Source of the DNA: Chengkuizengella marina
Lineage (GTDB): Bacteria > Bacillota > Bacilli > Paenibacillales > KCTC-33759
Assembly (NCBI RefSeq): GCF_009910845.1
Contig: NZ_SIJB01000025.1
Location: 1 to 64,000, forward strand
Length of the DNA: 64,000 bases
Direction of reading: 5' to 3'
The notes under the pieces were generated by a model. The model did no database searches. It saw only the letters and a program-made list of their open reading frames with translations, and was not told the DNA's origin. Shown in pieces: positions 19,378-29,976 of the stretch. Every line of letters starts with the position of its first letter. Positions within the stretch are counted from its first letter, which is position 1. The position numbers and the translations under genes are program-made.

Positions 19378-19537
19378 AATCTCTCCTCCAAAGCAGCATG
19401 TCTTATTTGAATCTATCTATTTATAATCTATGAATCTAAAAAAAAGATAGAACCTATTTTTAAATTGATTTCGGAGGATTCTGAAGCATTATTAACTTTA
19501 TAAAAAATATGAACAGGCCTTCCTGTCAGCAAAAATA

Positions 19538-19563
19538 AAAGATCACCTGTTTGGTGATCTTTA
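19538..19563 (-). terminator. Terminator behind the secreted-protein gene
   Basis: AGATCACC (19540-19547) pairs with GGTGATCT (19553-19560) around TGTTT; on the minus strand it ends in TTTTATTTTTG. Confidence 0.8.
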
Positions 19564-19574
19564 GAATATAAGAT

Positions 19575-20711
19575 TTAATAGTTTTTAGTTACATCGTATA
19601 TTTTCCATGTATTTGTTATAGCATTTTTTTGTAAATAAAAATGATAAACTACAATTTGATTTTTATTATGCTTCGTTGTCAAAACTGCTTGTATTGGAAT
19701 TACTAACCATAAATCATCATATTCTTCTTCAGCATACGAAGATAATCTACGAATTTTTGAATTGGTTTCCATCTCTTCTTTAAAGGTTTCAATTTGATCA
19801 TGGTTTTTATGGGGAAATAATGTCTTTAATAAAAATAAATCCTTTTGATTCAATGCAATAAAAAAACTGTCAATAACATCATTAGGAGTGGCACTTTGAA
19901 TGTACTTTGTCCACATGCCAGCAGCTTTATATAACATGGACTGGTGAGACAGATCCACATTTTTTAAACGATGAGTTGTACTCCCTAGAAAATGAATACA
20001 AAAATGACCTGAGAAATCATTATGTGGTATGCCGTCCCCACCATGAGGCATACCATTCATTGAACCTGCTATTGAATAATCTCCACTTTGTATAAGTACT
20101 GCTCTTCGATTCCAACTCCATTGACCATTATAAATCTGTTTCATGATTTTGGAATCTTTAGCCGTTAATGGCTGTACATCAGCATGTTTACTACCAGCTC
20201 GTCTCTGTACTTTAAAACTTAACCCTGTTTCTAAATCAATGACAGTAAAGATCGAATACTTCGGTAATTTTTCTTTTGCCTGTTCCCAAGTTAACAAATA
20301 TCCATAATGTTTTTTTCTAACGATATTTACATATTTATTTATTTTTATTTTTAAATCACTTGGTAAGTGGAATAAAACACCTTGTTTTTCATCTATAAGA
20401 TTAAGCATTTCATTTATCACATAAGTTTTTGTTTGATTCTTGTTTTGTAGTATTAGAGTAGCATCAGATATGTGATGATATTTTATTTTGGTTTTCAATG
20501 TATTTTTATCTTTAAGCATTTTTTCTACTTGTCTAAATAATTCTTTAGATCTTATCGATAAACTTGAAGTATTATTGGACGATTCTGTGCTTTGAATCTG
20601 TATGATGATCTGCTTTAAACTCTGATTTGGACTTATTTCAAATCCTAAGGAATTATTGGGCAACATTAAAAATAAAAAAATAAAAAAGTAACATAGTAGC
20701 TTTTTTCTCAT
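19575..20711 (-). CDS. Secreted protein with conserved H-C-H domain, function unknown
   Basis: A 378-residue protein with a signal peptide (MRKKLLCYFFIFLFLMLPNNSLG). The middle third (about residues 150-250) is a conserved-looking domain: DLETGLSFKVQRR, AGSKHADVQPLTAKDS, WSWNRRAVLI, SMNGMPHGGDGIPHND and GHFCIHFLGSTTH. I remember this block from other Firmicutes envelope proteins, where it has no assigned activity; the histidines around one cysteine recall L,D-transpeptidase or metal sites, but the YkuD signature itself is absent. The last 120 residues look like an NTF2-like or SnoaL-type tail. It sits between gpr and spoIIP, suggesting a sporulation role (inference). Confidence 0.8.
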   Translation of the reverse strand: MRKKLLCYFFIFLFLMLPNNSLGFEISPNQSLKQIIIQIQSTESSNNTSSLSIRSKELFRQVEKMLKDKNTLKTKIKYHHISDATLILQNKNQTKTYVINEMLNLIDEKQGVLFHLPSDLKIKINKYVNIVRKKHYGYLLTWEQAKEKLPKYSIFTVIDLETGLSFKVQRRAGSKHADVQPLTAKDSKIMKQIYNGQWSWNRRAVLIQSGDYSIAGSMNGMPHGGDGIPHNDFSGHFCIHFLGSTTHRLKNVDLSHQSMLYKAAGMWTKYIQSATPNDVIDSFFIALNQKDLFLLKTLFPHKNHDQIETFKEEMETNSKIRRLSSYAEEEYDDLWLVIPIQAVLTTKHNKNQIVVYHFYLQKNAITNTWKIYDVTKNY

Positions 20712-20729
20712 GGATGTCTCCTATAATCA

Positions 20730-21719
20730 TTAATGTGTGTATGCTGCTACATTATCTGTATCGACTGCTTCATGAAGTGATGCATTTAGGCCATTGGCAA
20801 TAATATTTGCAATGTCCTCAATAAATTCATCTATTTCTTTCGGTGTTACTAACAAATCATGTCCCATGGGATTTAAAACTTCTCTCACTAAATTTAATCT
20901 CTCTTGATCCGTCATTTTATCTAAAGCACCAAATATAAATTCTGTGTTTTCAGTTTGGTTTTTAAAATGATTAATTGCCATCTGAATACTGTTATTTACA
21001 ATAGTAGAAGCATATACAACAGTTGGCACTCCTATTGCAATACATGGAACACCTAACGTTTCTTTATTTAGACCTTTTCTCTTGTTTCCAATTCCAGAAC
21101 CAGGATGAATACCGGTGTCAGCAATTTGTATTGTTGTATTTACACGATCTAAGGCCATAGAAGCTAATGCATCGATAGCTATCACAACGTCAGGCTTAGA
21201 TTTTTCTACAATCCCTTGGACAATTTCACTAGTTTCAATTCCTGTTATTCCTAATACACCTGGTGCTACTGCACTTACTTCTCGATATCCTTCCTGAACC
21301 TGATTCGGCATTAATTCAAAAAAATGTCTTGTCACCATCATATTCTCAACAACAATCGGGCCTAGAGCATCTGGAGTTACATTCCAATTCCCAAGACCTA
21401 CAACTAAAATTTTTGCAGTTGGCTCTATTCTAATGTCTACTAAAAGTTGTTCAAACTCTTTAGCAAGTTTTGTTGCCACTTTGTTTTGCAATTCAGAATC
21501 CTTTTTTCTTAACCCAGGAACTTCAATGGTAATATAATGTCCTTTCATTTTTCCAATTGCTCTAGATCCTTCCTCATCTAAAACTTTAATTTTGGTTATG
21601 GTAACCCCTTCATCTGATCTAGTTTCAGTATGTATACCTGGAATTTGTCCACCCATACGCTTGGATGCTAATTCGGTTGCTTCTAGTGCTAAGTCAATAC
21701 GCTCTGAATATGTGTCCAT
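20730..21719 (-). CDS. gpr: Germination protease GPR
   Basis: Aspartic-like protease (family A25) that degrades small acid-soluble spore proteins in the first minutes of germination; made as an inactive zymogen in the forespore. The 329-residue protein has the normal length and family blocks (VVGLGNWNVTPDALGP, GIHPGSGIGNKRKGLN, GVPTVVYASTIVNNS). The propeptide is the N-terminal segment up to about residue 16-35. It is divergent from rpsT, as in most Bacillales. Confidence 0.97.
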   Translation of the reverse strand: MDTYSERIDLALEATELASKRMGGQIPGIHTETRSDEGVTITKIKVLDEEGSRAIGKMKGHYITIEVPGLRKKDSELQNKVATKLAKEFEQLLVDIRIEPTAKILVVGLGNWNVTPDALGPIVVENMMVTRHFFELMPNQVQEGYREVSAVAPGVLGITGIETSEIVQGIVEKSKPDVVIAIDALASMALDRVNTTIQIADTGIHPGSGIGNKRKGLNKETLGVPCIAIGVPTVVYASTIVNNSIQMAINHFKNQTENTEFIFGALDKMTDQERLNLVREVLNPMGHDLLVTPKEIDEFIEDIANIIANGLNASLHEAVDTDNVAAYTH

Positions 21720-21771
21720 AACTTATTACTCCTTTTCTAAACCTATTTTGAAGTGAAAAAATCGTCCATTA

Positions 21772-21802
21772 TATTTTGTCATTGATTTTGTTTCGTTATA
21801 CA
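21772..21802 (-). promoter_or_regulatory. Possible forespore (sigma-F/G) promoter of gpr
   Basis: On the minus strand TGTATA (21802-21797) and CAAAATA (21778-21772) are 18 bases apart, close to the TGMATR / CATNHTA pattern of sigma-G with one mismatch in each box. It lies about 55-80 bases ahead of the gpr start. Confidence 0.35.
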
Positions 21803-21814
21803 TCATGACAAGTA

Positions 21815-21843
21815 TTGCATTTTTATAACCTGCATGATAGAAT
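21815..21843 (+). promoter_or_regulatory. Sigma-A-type promoter of rpsT
   Basis: TTGCAT (21815-21820), 17-base gap, TAGAAT (21838-21843), about 70 bases ahead of the rpsT start codon. Confidence 0.55.
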
Positions 21844-21916
21844 ATTTAAAGTTGTCATTAGGAATACCTTTGAACGGTTTCTTATGTAACACCAAGGTCT
21901 TTAGGAGGTGAACTAC

Positions 21917-22177
21917 ATGCCTAATATCAAATCTGCTATTAAGAGAGTAAAAACTAGTGAAAAACGTCGTTTAATTAATGCTTCTAGAAAATCTGCACTA
22001 CGTACTGCGATCAAAACTGTTGATACAGCAATTGATGATCAAAATGCAGAAAGCGCAAAAGCAGCCTTAAATGATGCAATTAAAAAGCTTGATAAAGCGG
22101 CTTCCAAAGGATTAATCCATAAAAATGCTGCTTCAAGAAAAAAATCTCGCTTAACTAAAAAAGTGAATGCTCTTTAA
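21917..22177 (+). CDS. rpsT: 30S ribosomal protein S20
   Basis: Binds 16S rRNA in the small subunit. The 86-residue, strongly basic helical protein starts [18 protein letters not shown] and ends [12 protein letters not shown], typical of S20. The ATG at 21917 is preceded by AGGAGGTGA 6 bases ahead; three codons upstream another ATG lies inside the spacer and is rejected. A terminator hairpin follows. Single gene, convergent with holA. Confidence 0.98.
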   Translation: MPNIKSAIKRVKTSEKRRLINASRKSALRTAIKTVDTAIDDQNAESAKAALNDAIKKLDKAASKGLIHKNAASRKKSRLTKKVNAL

Positions 22178-22247
22178 TACTCATAGAGTGAAAGGTCAAA
22201 TATTTGATTTTGATTCAAGTACCTCTTGTGGTTAAATTATGAAAAAC

Positions 22248-22277
22248 AAAACCCGCCATCACATGACGGGTTTTTTG
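22248..22277 (+). terminator. Terminator of rpsT (bidirectional with holA)
   Basis: AAACCCG-CCATCACATGA-CGGGTTTTTT: 7-pair GC-rich stem extended by CA/TG after a mismatch, followed by six Ts. It lies between the convergent rpsT and holA and can serve both. Confidence 0.85.
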
Positions 22278-22290
22278 GTATGAAGATGAG

Positions 22291-23310
22291 TTACATATTC
22301 ACTTTAAATAAAAATTTCTCAATACCCAATGATTTTTCAACTTGTCCACTTTTCATCTGAAAATCTAGTTCAGCTAATTTGTCTAAAATGTCAATTAGAT
22401 TTTGCTCGTCATATAACTTTCCTTGTCTATCAGCAATTTTGACAGCATAAGGATGGATACTTAATTGTGATGCAATTTGATATTGGGAATAACCTTTACT
22501 GGATAATTCCTTCACTTGTAATATGATACGAAACTGTCTGGCTATAAGTGAAACAATTTTTATTGGCTCTTCTTTTTGTTTTAGCAGAGAATAAAAAATA
22601 GTTAAAGCCTTATTAAGCTTTTTCTTTACAATTTCATCCACTAATATAAAAATGTTTTGTTCAGTACTACGTACGACTAAATGTTGAATCATCTCTATGG
22701 TTAATTCTTGACCCGCTCCAGCGAATAAACAACATTTTTCAATCTCTGCAGCTAAAGATTGTAAATTTGTCCCTGCATTTAAAATAAAAGCTTCAGCAGC
22801 CTGTTCTGAAATAGAACTGCCATTTTTTTTTACTCTATTTTGTACCCAATTTAATAATTCATTTGGCTTTAATGGAGAAAATGAAACTATATTATTTTGT
22901 TTTTTTAATAATTTCACTAATTTTTTTCTTTCATCTAATTTCTCTGCAATAACATAAAGAACTAGTACAGAATAATCAACTGGTGAGTGAATGTATTTTT
23001 CTAACTTCTCAATTTGATGTTCAATTTTAGATTTATCTCTTGTTCCGGTCAAAAAATTTGCATTTTTAGCAATGACTAATTTATTAGGTACCATAAATGG
23101 AAGAGTTTCAACATCCTCAACAACTTGATCAATACTTGTTTCATTTAAATCAAAATGACTTAATGCAAAATCTTTATGTACAGGATCAATAAATTCATAC
23201 GTTAAAAATTGAATAAATTCGTTCATTAAAAATTTTTCTGTGCCATAACATAAATATATAGGTAAAAATTTTTTTTGTTTTATTTGTTTTACTGCTAGTC
23301 TATATTCCAT
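22291..23310 (-). CDS. holA: DNA polymerase III subunit delta
   Basis: Clamp-loader subunit that opens the beta clamp. The 339-residue protein has the AAA+-like fold without a functional Walker A; typical blocks are LPIYLCYGTEKFLMNEF at the N-terminus, FSPLKPNELLNWVQNRVKKNG mid-way and the C-terminal collar domain KIVSLIARQFRIILQVKEL. The Bacillus name is yqeN. The start MEYRLAVKQ is set by GAGGG; four codons further upstream an ATG overlaps that site. Confidence 0.95.
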   Translation of the reverse strand: MEYRLAVKQIKQKKFLPIYLCYGTEKFLMNEFIQFLTYEFIDPVHKDFALSHFDLNETSIDQVVEDVETLPFMVPNKLVIAKNANFLTGTRDKSKIEHQIEKLEKYIHSPVDYSVLVLYVIAEKLDERKKLVKLLKKQNNIVSFSPLKPNELLNWVQNRVKKNGSSISEQAAEAFILNAGTNLQSLAAEIEKCCLFAGAGQELTIEMIQHLVVRSTEQNIFILVDEIVKKKLNKALTIFYSLLKQKEEPIKIVSLIARQFRIILQVKELSSKGYSQYQIASQLSIHPYAVKIADRQGKLYDEQNLIDILDKLAELDFQMKSGQVEKSLGIEKFLFKVNM

Positions 23311-23351
23311 ATTATCCCTCATTTACTTTCAGTTCCTGGTAAGATATTTCA

Positions 23352-23371
23352 ACTATTCTGCCAAGAATAGT
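23352..23371. other. Perfect 8-bp hairpin upstream of holA
   Basis: ACTATTCT-GCCA-AGAATAGT is a perfect inverted repeat about 40 bases ahead of the holA start. It could be an operator or the base of a leader hairpin; I see no matching copy elsewhere in the window. Confidence 0.4.
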
Positions 23372-23377
23372 ATAACA

Positions 23378-23419
23378 AAGAGATCACTTCAAAACCATTG
23401 GATTTTAAAGTGATCTCTT
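23378..23419 (-). terminator. Terminator behind the anti-sigma gene
   Basis: AAGAGATCACTT (23378-23389) pairs exactly with AAGTGATCTCTT (23408-23419); the 18-base loop can fold further. On the minus strand the second arm runs into TTTGTT. It closes the sigma/anti-sigma operon. Confidence 0.6.
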
Positions 23420-23439
23420 CCACAAAAAATCTATATAAA

Positions 23440-23508
23440 CACTCGGTAATAAGCCCTAGAAACCTATTACCGGAGTGGTCAGCAACGCGGTTACTTCGCG
23501 TTGTTGAC
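23440..23508. repeat. Two adjacent long hairpins of unknown role
   Basis: CACT-CGGTAATA (23440-23451) pairs with TATTACCG-G-AGTG (23465-23477), and directly next to it GTCAGCAACGCG (23478-23489) pairs with CGCGTTGTTGAC (23497-23508), one wobble. The GC-rich arms stand out from the AT-rich surroundings. The rest of the 290-base gap (23509-23600) is AT-rich with no gene; a GTGTTCAAAAAAAGTT stretch at 23576-23591 resembles the end of the inverted-repeat element at 54916. Confidence 0.5.
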
Positions 23509-23600
23509 TAATGAATAATATACTATATACATTTTACGCAAAAAGTGTGAATACATTCTTAAATTTTTTGGATAAGTGTTCAAAAAAAGTTATGTTTGCA

Positions 23601-24578
23601 CTACTGAGAAGGTTTCATTGGATTAAAAATATCGATTTGTTCATTATATTGCTTTTCACCGTCCGAAGTCTGTAATAGGATAAACTGACTATCCTCTAAC
23701 CATTTTATCTTTGTAATGGTTAAGTGATCCTCAATAGCTAAAGTAAATAATATCTCTTGATCATTTACTTTCTGTACAATAAGCTCATTTCCCCCTTCCT
23801 CTACAACACGGATGTTTACAACGTACTGACCATCTGGTGATAACATTCCCTCCATATGATTGAAACTTTCTGAAAATGTAATTGAAGTCATTTCTTCTTC
23901 TTGAAATGGGGTTTTTATACTTTCTTCAGATCCTGATTCAAATGCTTCTCCAGATTCTGATTCATATCCTTTCTCAGATCCAGACTCTCCTCCATCTCCT
24001 GATCGTGATCCAGCACTTTGATTAGCATCTTCACTTTCAATACGTAATGCTGTTTGATCATCAAATTCCTCAACATCGTTATCAAAAATTTCCTCAGTAT
24101 TTTCTTTCATAAATACACTATCTTCCATAATGTTTTCTGAAGCAGATTCTTCAGCTACTTCATTGAACAGTGTATCTTCCGAATTCAAAGTTAAAACTAC
24201 AATCAGTATCACTGCAGCAGCAGAAGTGCCTAGAAAAGCAATCGTGGGTCTTGCCTTTTTGAACAAAGTTGTAAATGACGTTCTTTTAGTATTTGTAGTT
24301 GAGGTTTCTTCTGTTTCACCCGTATCATATGCTTGTGTTTCCATTATATTAACCTGATCAATTTCCTCTAATTGAGGTAATATCTGATCTACTAAACTTA
24401 CTGGTGGTGTTACTTTTGGCAACTGTTCTAGTTCACTTGAAATATGTTTTAATCGTTCAAACATCTCTGTACAAGAATGACAACCATTTATATGGTCCAT
24501 CAGTTGATGTTGTTCTTCTTTGTTTAAATCACCATCAAGATCTCTTTGCATAAGTTGTATCACCTCTTGACATTTCAT
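23601..24578 (-). CDS. Zinc-finger anti-sigma factor
   Basis: Membrane-bound antagonist of the ECF sigma factor encoded just upstream. The N-terminal ZAS domain contains the H-x3-C-x2-C zinc motif (HINGCHSC near residue 29) after EVIQLMQRDLDGDL. One transmembrane helix lies around residues 112-130 (TIAFLGTSAAAVILIVVLTL), followed by an acidic Ser/Glu/Gly-rich stalk and an extracellular beta domain. Its ATG overlaps the sigma stop by 4 bases, so synthesis is coupled. The signal sensed is unknown. Confidence 0.9.
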   Translation of the reverse strand: MKCQEVIQLMQRDLDGDLNKEEQHQLMDHINGCHSCTEMFERLKHISSELEQLPKVTPPVSLVDQILPQLEEIDQVNIMETQAYDTGETEETSTTNTKRTSFTTLFKKARPTIAFLGTSAAAVILIVVLTLNSEDTLFNEVAEESASENIMEDSVFMKENTEEIFDNDVEEFDDQTALRIESEDANQSAGSRSGDGGESGSEKGYESESGEAFESGSEESIKTPFQEEEMTSITFSESFNHMEGMLSPDGQYVVNIRVVEEGGNELIVQKVNDQEILFTLAIEDHLTITKIKWLEDSQFILLQTSDGEKQYNEQIDIFNPMKPSQ

Positions 24579-25123
24579 CCTTGTACACCACCTTTCTGAT
24601 AATCATGGAGTAATTTCTGTAGTTGTTGCCTAGCTCTAAATAAATACGATTTCACAGTGTTTAAAGGTAAATCTAAAGAAGTAGAGATTTCATTATAAGA
24701 AAAATCCTGCAAATACCTTAATACAACAACTGTACGGTGATGTTCAGGTAATTTAGCAATCGCTTCTTCAATATCTTTTGCTACATATGCAGATATAATT
24801 TCTTTCTCAACATTATCATCACCTTTAATCACCATTTCGTGCTCATCAATAGAGACATTCACCTTTTTCTTGCGAAACTTATCTATACAAACATTTGTAA
24901 CAATTCTTTGAATCCAAGTTTTAAATAATGCTTTTTCTTCGTATAAATGAATCTTAGAATAAATTTTAATAAGTGATTCTTGCGCTGCATCCATCGCATC
25001 ATGTTCATTGCCCAATATATAAAAGGCAGTGCGATATATGTGGGTTTCAATTTCTCTTAATACTTGTATTAAAGCTTCCCGATCCCCATTTTGAGCATTT
25101 TTAATTATTTCTGGCTCTACCAC
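24575..25123 (-). CDS. ECF-type RNA polymerase sigma factor
   Basis: A 182-residue sigma-70 family protein with only regions 2 and 4. Region 2 is seen at YILGNEHDAMDAAQESLIKIY and FKTWIQRIVTNVCIDKFRKKK; region 4 helix-turn-helix at FSYNEISTSLDLPLNTVKSYLFRAR. It resembles the SigW/SigV/SigX group that answers envelope stress. GTG start with GGGGG ahead. A promoter of the matching ECF type lies 30 bases upstream, so it should activate its own operon. Overlaps its anti-sigma factor. Confidence 0.93.
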   Translation of the reverse strand: MVEPEIIKNAQNGDREALIQVLREIETHIYRTAFYILGNEHDAMDAAQESLIKIYSKIHLYEEKALFKTWIQRIVTNVCIDKFRKKKVNVSIDEHEMVIKGDDNVEKEIISAYVAKDIEEAIAKLPEHHRTVVVLRYLQDFSYNEISTSLDLPLNTVKSYLFRARQQLQKLLHDYQKGGVQG

Positions 25124-25152
25124 AAATGGGCCCCCTCTCTAACAACTATATT

Positions 25153-25179
25153 GACGTAGAAAAGATCAAAAATGTTGCA
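25153..25179 (-). promoter_or_regulatory. ECF sigma autoregulatory promoter
   Basis: On the minus strand TGCAAC (25179-25174), exactly 17 bases, CGTC (25156-25153). This is the AAC / CGTC pattern used by SigX/SigV/SigW-like factors. Its place directly ahead of the sigma gene fits autoregulation. Confidence 0.65.
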
Positions 25180-25314
25180 GTAATTTATTTTATACAAGTT
25201 ATTACCAATGGTAAGTACAATGTAGCATTTTTTTTTATCTATAGTACTACTACAAATATATCAGAAATCAGGTTAAATATAGCATTTTTTATGAACATTT
25301 TTATTAAACTATCA

Positions 25315-27769
25315 TTATTTCAACTTTGTAGTTACATCCCACCGATTAGCATTAATTTCCAGCTGTATTTCTCCCTGTTTATCTGTTCGATAAATTTCCA
25401 GATTGTGATTTTCTAAGTTCATTAATACATCATGATGTGGGTGCCCATATAAATTATGATTACCAACTGAAATCACCGCAGCTTTTGGCTGCCAATAATT
25501 TAGCCATTCTGTTGATGAAGAGGATTTACTTCCGTGATGTGCTACTTTTAAAATATCTATTTGGGTTTGACTGGAATTCATACGGCTTAAAATTTCTCTT
25601 TCTGTAAACTGATCTATATCTCCAGTAAATAAAAGTTTAGTTTGATACATTTCCAATAGAAAAACGATAGACTGTTCGTTTTGCTCCAATTCAAGATAAA
25701 CTTCATCTAATTCAGCAGGGTGTAAAAAACGAAGGGTCGTATATTGATCCAACTTCAAAACCTCTCCGAATTCAACCTGATATAAAGGTATTTTCTTTTC
25801 TTTTGCTAAACGGAAAATCTGTTGAACAGTTTCATTATCTTTTATTGTTCCGTTAAAAATGATATGATTTACAGGTATTTTTTCAATCGTAGCGATTAAC
25901 CCACCAATATGATCAAAATCTAAATGGGACATGATTAAATAATCAATTTGATGTACCCCTTGTTTTTTTAAAATTGGAACTACAACATCCTTGCCAACTT
26001 CATATGGATCTTTTCTGTTTCTCCATTCTTCATCTGATTTTGAAAATGAAAACGACCCTCCACCATCAACCAAAATCACCTTATTTTTTGGAGTTTGTAT
26101 AATAATACTGTCACCTTGACCTACATCTATAAAACGTACTAAACCTGTTTTATCAAAAAAATTAGGAAAATAAAAGAATATTACAAGAAAAAAGAACATG
26201 AAATTAAAATAAAGAGCAAGTTTATATTTTTTAATAAAAATTGTCCTTCGATCTCGAACTATTTCAGGAAGGAACTCATCTTTTCTATTTGTTTTATACA
26301 ATGCCCAAACACTTAGCCACAACATCATGTAATATAAAAAGATAAATTCAATTGTTGGGGAAGCCCAAGTGAGATTGAATTTTGAATATGTATTTAAGTT
26401 ATGCACAGACCAAAATAAAATCTCTATACATTTTTCAATCAAATAAGTAAGGATAAAGCTTACATGAGTAGAAACTAAACTAAGAATCAAAGCCGCTAAT
26501 CCAAGTGGTAAAATAATAATGCTGGACTAGAGGAACTAAAAGGAGATTTGCTAACCAAGATAAAAGAGAAAATTGATTAAAATAAAAAATCGTTAACGGA
26601 AATGAGGCAAGCTGTGCTGTAATAGTCACTGACAACGTTCCATTTAGTAGAGTTGAAGAAATGGGGAGTAGTTTGCTAATCATAGGGACAAGTAAAATTA
26701 GTAATAACGTAACGGTCACTGAAAGTTGAAAGCTCACATTGACTAAATAATAGGGATTCCAAAGCAACATGAGGAGTATTGCAAGTCCAACAAAATTTAA
26801 GACATCTTTACTTCGTCCTTTTTTGAGTGCATACAAACCAAACATAGCCATGAGACCAGCTCTAACTACCGAAGGTGCTGCTCCAGTAATAAGAATATAA
26901 AAAGGAACAATGCACATACAACAATAGATCTGTTTTTCTTTTGTAAACCCTAATAGTTTTAACACGTACATACAGCAAGTCAAAAAGATGGCTACATGCA
27001 GACCAGAAATTGCTAATATATGCGTTAATCCAATCTGAGAAAATTGTTCAAATTCAAAGGGGTCAAATTCATCACGTAATCCTAATAACAAACTTAACAT
27101 AAACCCATGATGCTGTTCTGAAAAAATTAATTCTAATTGATTGGCTAAATAATCTCTAATTTTATCGATCCAGCTCAAAAAGTAACTGAAAGTGAATTGA
27201 TATGAACCTGTTGTTACCTGAATATTTTCCAAACCTTTAACTGACAAAATCCAATGAATGTGTTGATAATATAAGTAGTTTCTATAATCAAAAGCACCAA
27301 AATTCCTTGCTGTAGAAGGTTGTTTTAGTACACCAGTTAAAGCGATAAAATCTCCTCTTCCCCACATTCCCACTACATATTTCTCATCCATTGTGTTGAG
27401 TTGGATATAAACCTTCAATTTTTCACTTGGTTGATTCGTTCTTACATCAAAACTGACTTGATCACCATCTATTTTTATTGTTGATTGGATTGTACCTTGA
27501 ACTCTAACTCCAGACTCTGCCCATCTTGAATCTATCTTGGATACATTTTTTGAATCATACCAATTGTGATAAATAATTGAGCAAATAAGTAGTAATGTGG
27601 AAATGAATATAATTTTCATTTTTTTCCCTGCTTTCCACATTAAAAAAATGAAAACTAGGCAAAGAGAGAGTATGCAAAAAACGATTGCTTTTGATTGGTT
27701 CAAAAATATAATTGTTGCTCCAATCGTCCATGAAATCACAAAAAATAATATGGAGTTTTTCATTGACAT
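25315..27769 (-). pseudogene. comEC: ComEC competence channel protein, split by a frameshift
   Basis: ComEC forms the membrane channel for single-stranded DNA in transformation. The first frame (27769 to 26480, 429 codons) holds the N-terminal OB-like part and the competence transmembrane domain (THILAISGLHVAIF, GAAPSVVRAGLMA); the second (from about 26530 down to 25315) holds the last helices and the metallo-beta-lactamase-like domain (SHLDFDHIGG, TGDID, KVAHHGSK). The frames join smoothly as VPLV-SIIILPLGLAALILSL if one C is removed from GTCCAGC at 26524-26525. Total would be about 818 residues, normal length. Disruption could be real or a base-calling error. Confidence 0.9.
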
Positions 27770-27812
27770 AACCTGCCTTATTTAATGAACAAAAATATTT
27801 TTTCAAACAAAA

Positions 27813-27838
27813 AACCCCTCTGATATTTTCAGAGAGGT
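27813..27838 (-). terminator. Terminator between comEB and comEC
   Basis: On the minus strand CCTCTCTGA pairs with TCAGAGGGG (27815-27837, one wobble) around a 5-base loop and ends in TTTTTT. comEC therefore depends on read-through or its own promoter. Confidence 0.85.
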
Positions 27839-27890
27839 ACTTCCTCTTTATTAACAAGTATATTAATATAAATTATTGATGAATTTATTT

Positions 27891-28409
27891 TTATTCTTTT
27901 ATTTCATCAATAACACCTTTAGGCGGCTGATAATGCTCAAGTGTTCTAAACACTATCCCTCTAACTTCCATAAGGTTTATCACTTTATCTGAATCTTTTG
28001 TGTATGGACGGTGATAAACAATTTCAGAAACACCTGAATTCGCAAGCATATTAGCACAAGTCCAACATGGCTGATCTGTTACATAAACCGTTGAACCCTC
28101 ACGATCCTTACGATCTGTAAATAATAATAAATTTTGCTCTGCATGAATTGTACGAATGCACCTTTGCTTTTTTACCATCTCGTCTTTTCCATCTACATTT
28201 TGCAACTCATATTCTTCAGCTATCATACAACCCGCTTCTGAACAGTCTGGAACTCCCATTGGTGCACCATTATATGCTGAACCTAGCAGTTTTTTTCCTT
28301 GTACGAGAACAGCACCTACTCTTCTTCGAGGGCATTGTGATCTTGTAGCTGCCATATAAGCGATATCTAAAAAGTAGGTATCCCAATCTTTGCGTTTGTT
28401 TTTACTCAT
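27891..28409 (-). CDS. comEB: ComE operon protein 2, dCMP deaminase family
   Basis: A 172-residue zinc-dependent deaminase of the dCMP/cytidine family that converts dCMP to dUMP. The zinc site is seen in HAEQNLL (near residue 82) and PCWTCANML (near residue 110). Early block RSQCPRRRVGAVLVQ is typical. In Bacillus it lies between comEA and comEC; here it keeps that order, but a sulfhydrylase gene separates it from comEA. Confidence 0.94.
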   Translation of the reverse strand: MSKNKRKDWDTYFLDIAYMAATRSQCPRRRVGAVLVQGKKLLGSAYNGAPMGVPDCSEAGCMIAEEYELQNVDGKDEMVKKQRCIRTIHAEQNLLLFTDRKDREGSTVYVTDQPCWTCANMLANSGVSEIVYHRPYTKDSDKVINLMEVRGIVFRTLEHYQPPKGVIDEIKE

Positions 28410-28556
28410 GTAGATGCTCCTTTATTATATGAATCATTTTACTATTATTTTTATAACTGTAATTAAATTGGAATGATATAACATATTATAACAAACACAA
28501 TAACAAATGATATAGTTATTTTTCCTATCGTAACCAATCGCAATATGAATTCTAAT

Positions 28557-29876
<1,320 letters not shown>

Positions 29877-29976
29877 TTATACATTCACTATGTGTTAATC
29901 TAATATATATTTATCAAAGATGTTTACACAGAGTAACTTTCTTAAAGTAAAATTAAATAGTTTAGAATCACAATAA

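Noticed and set aside
23440-23508. Integron attC site
   Set aside because: No matching core sites or nearby integrase, and the hairpins lack attC's unpaired bases.
25315-27769. Programmed frameshift in comEC
   Set aside because: No slippery heptamer, prfB-like stop context or stimulating hairpin is seen at the join; a simple one-base indel explains it better.
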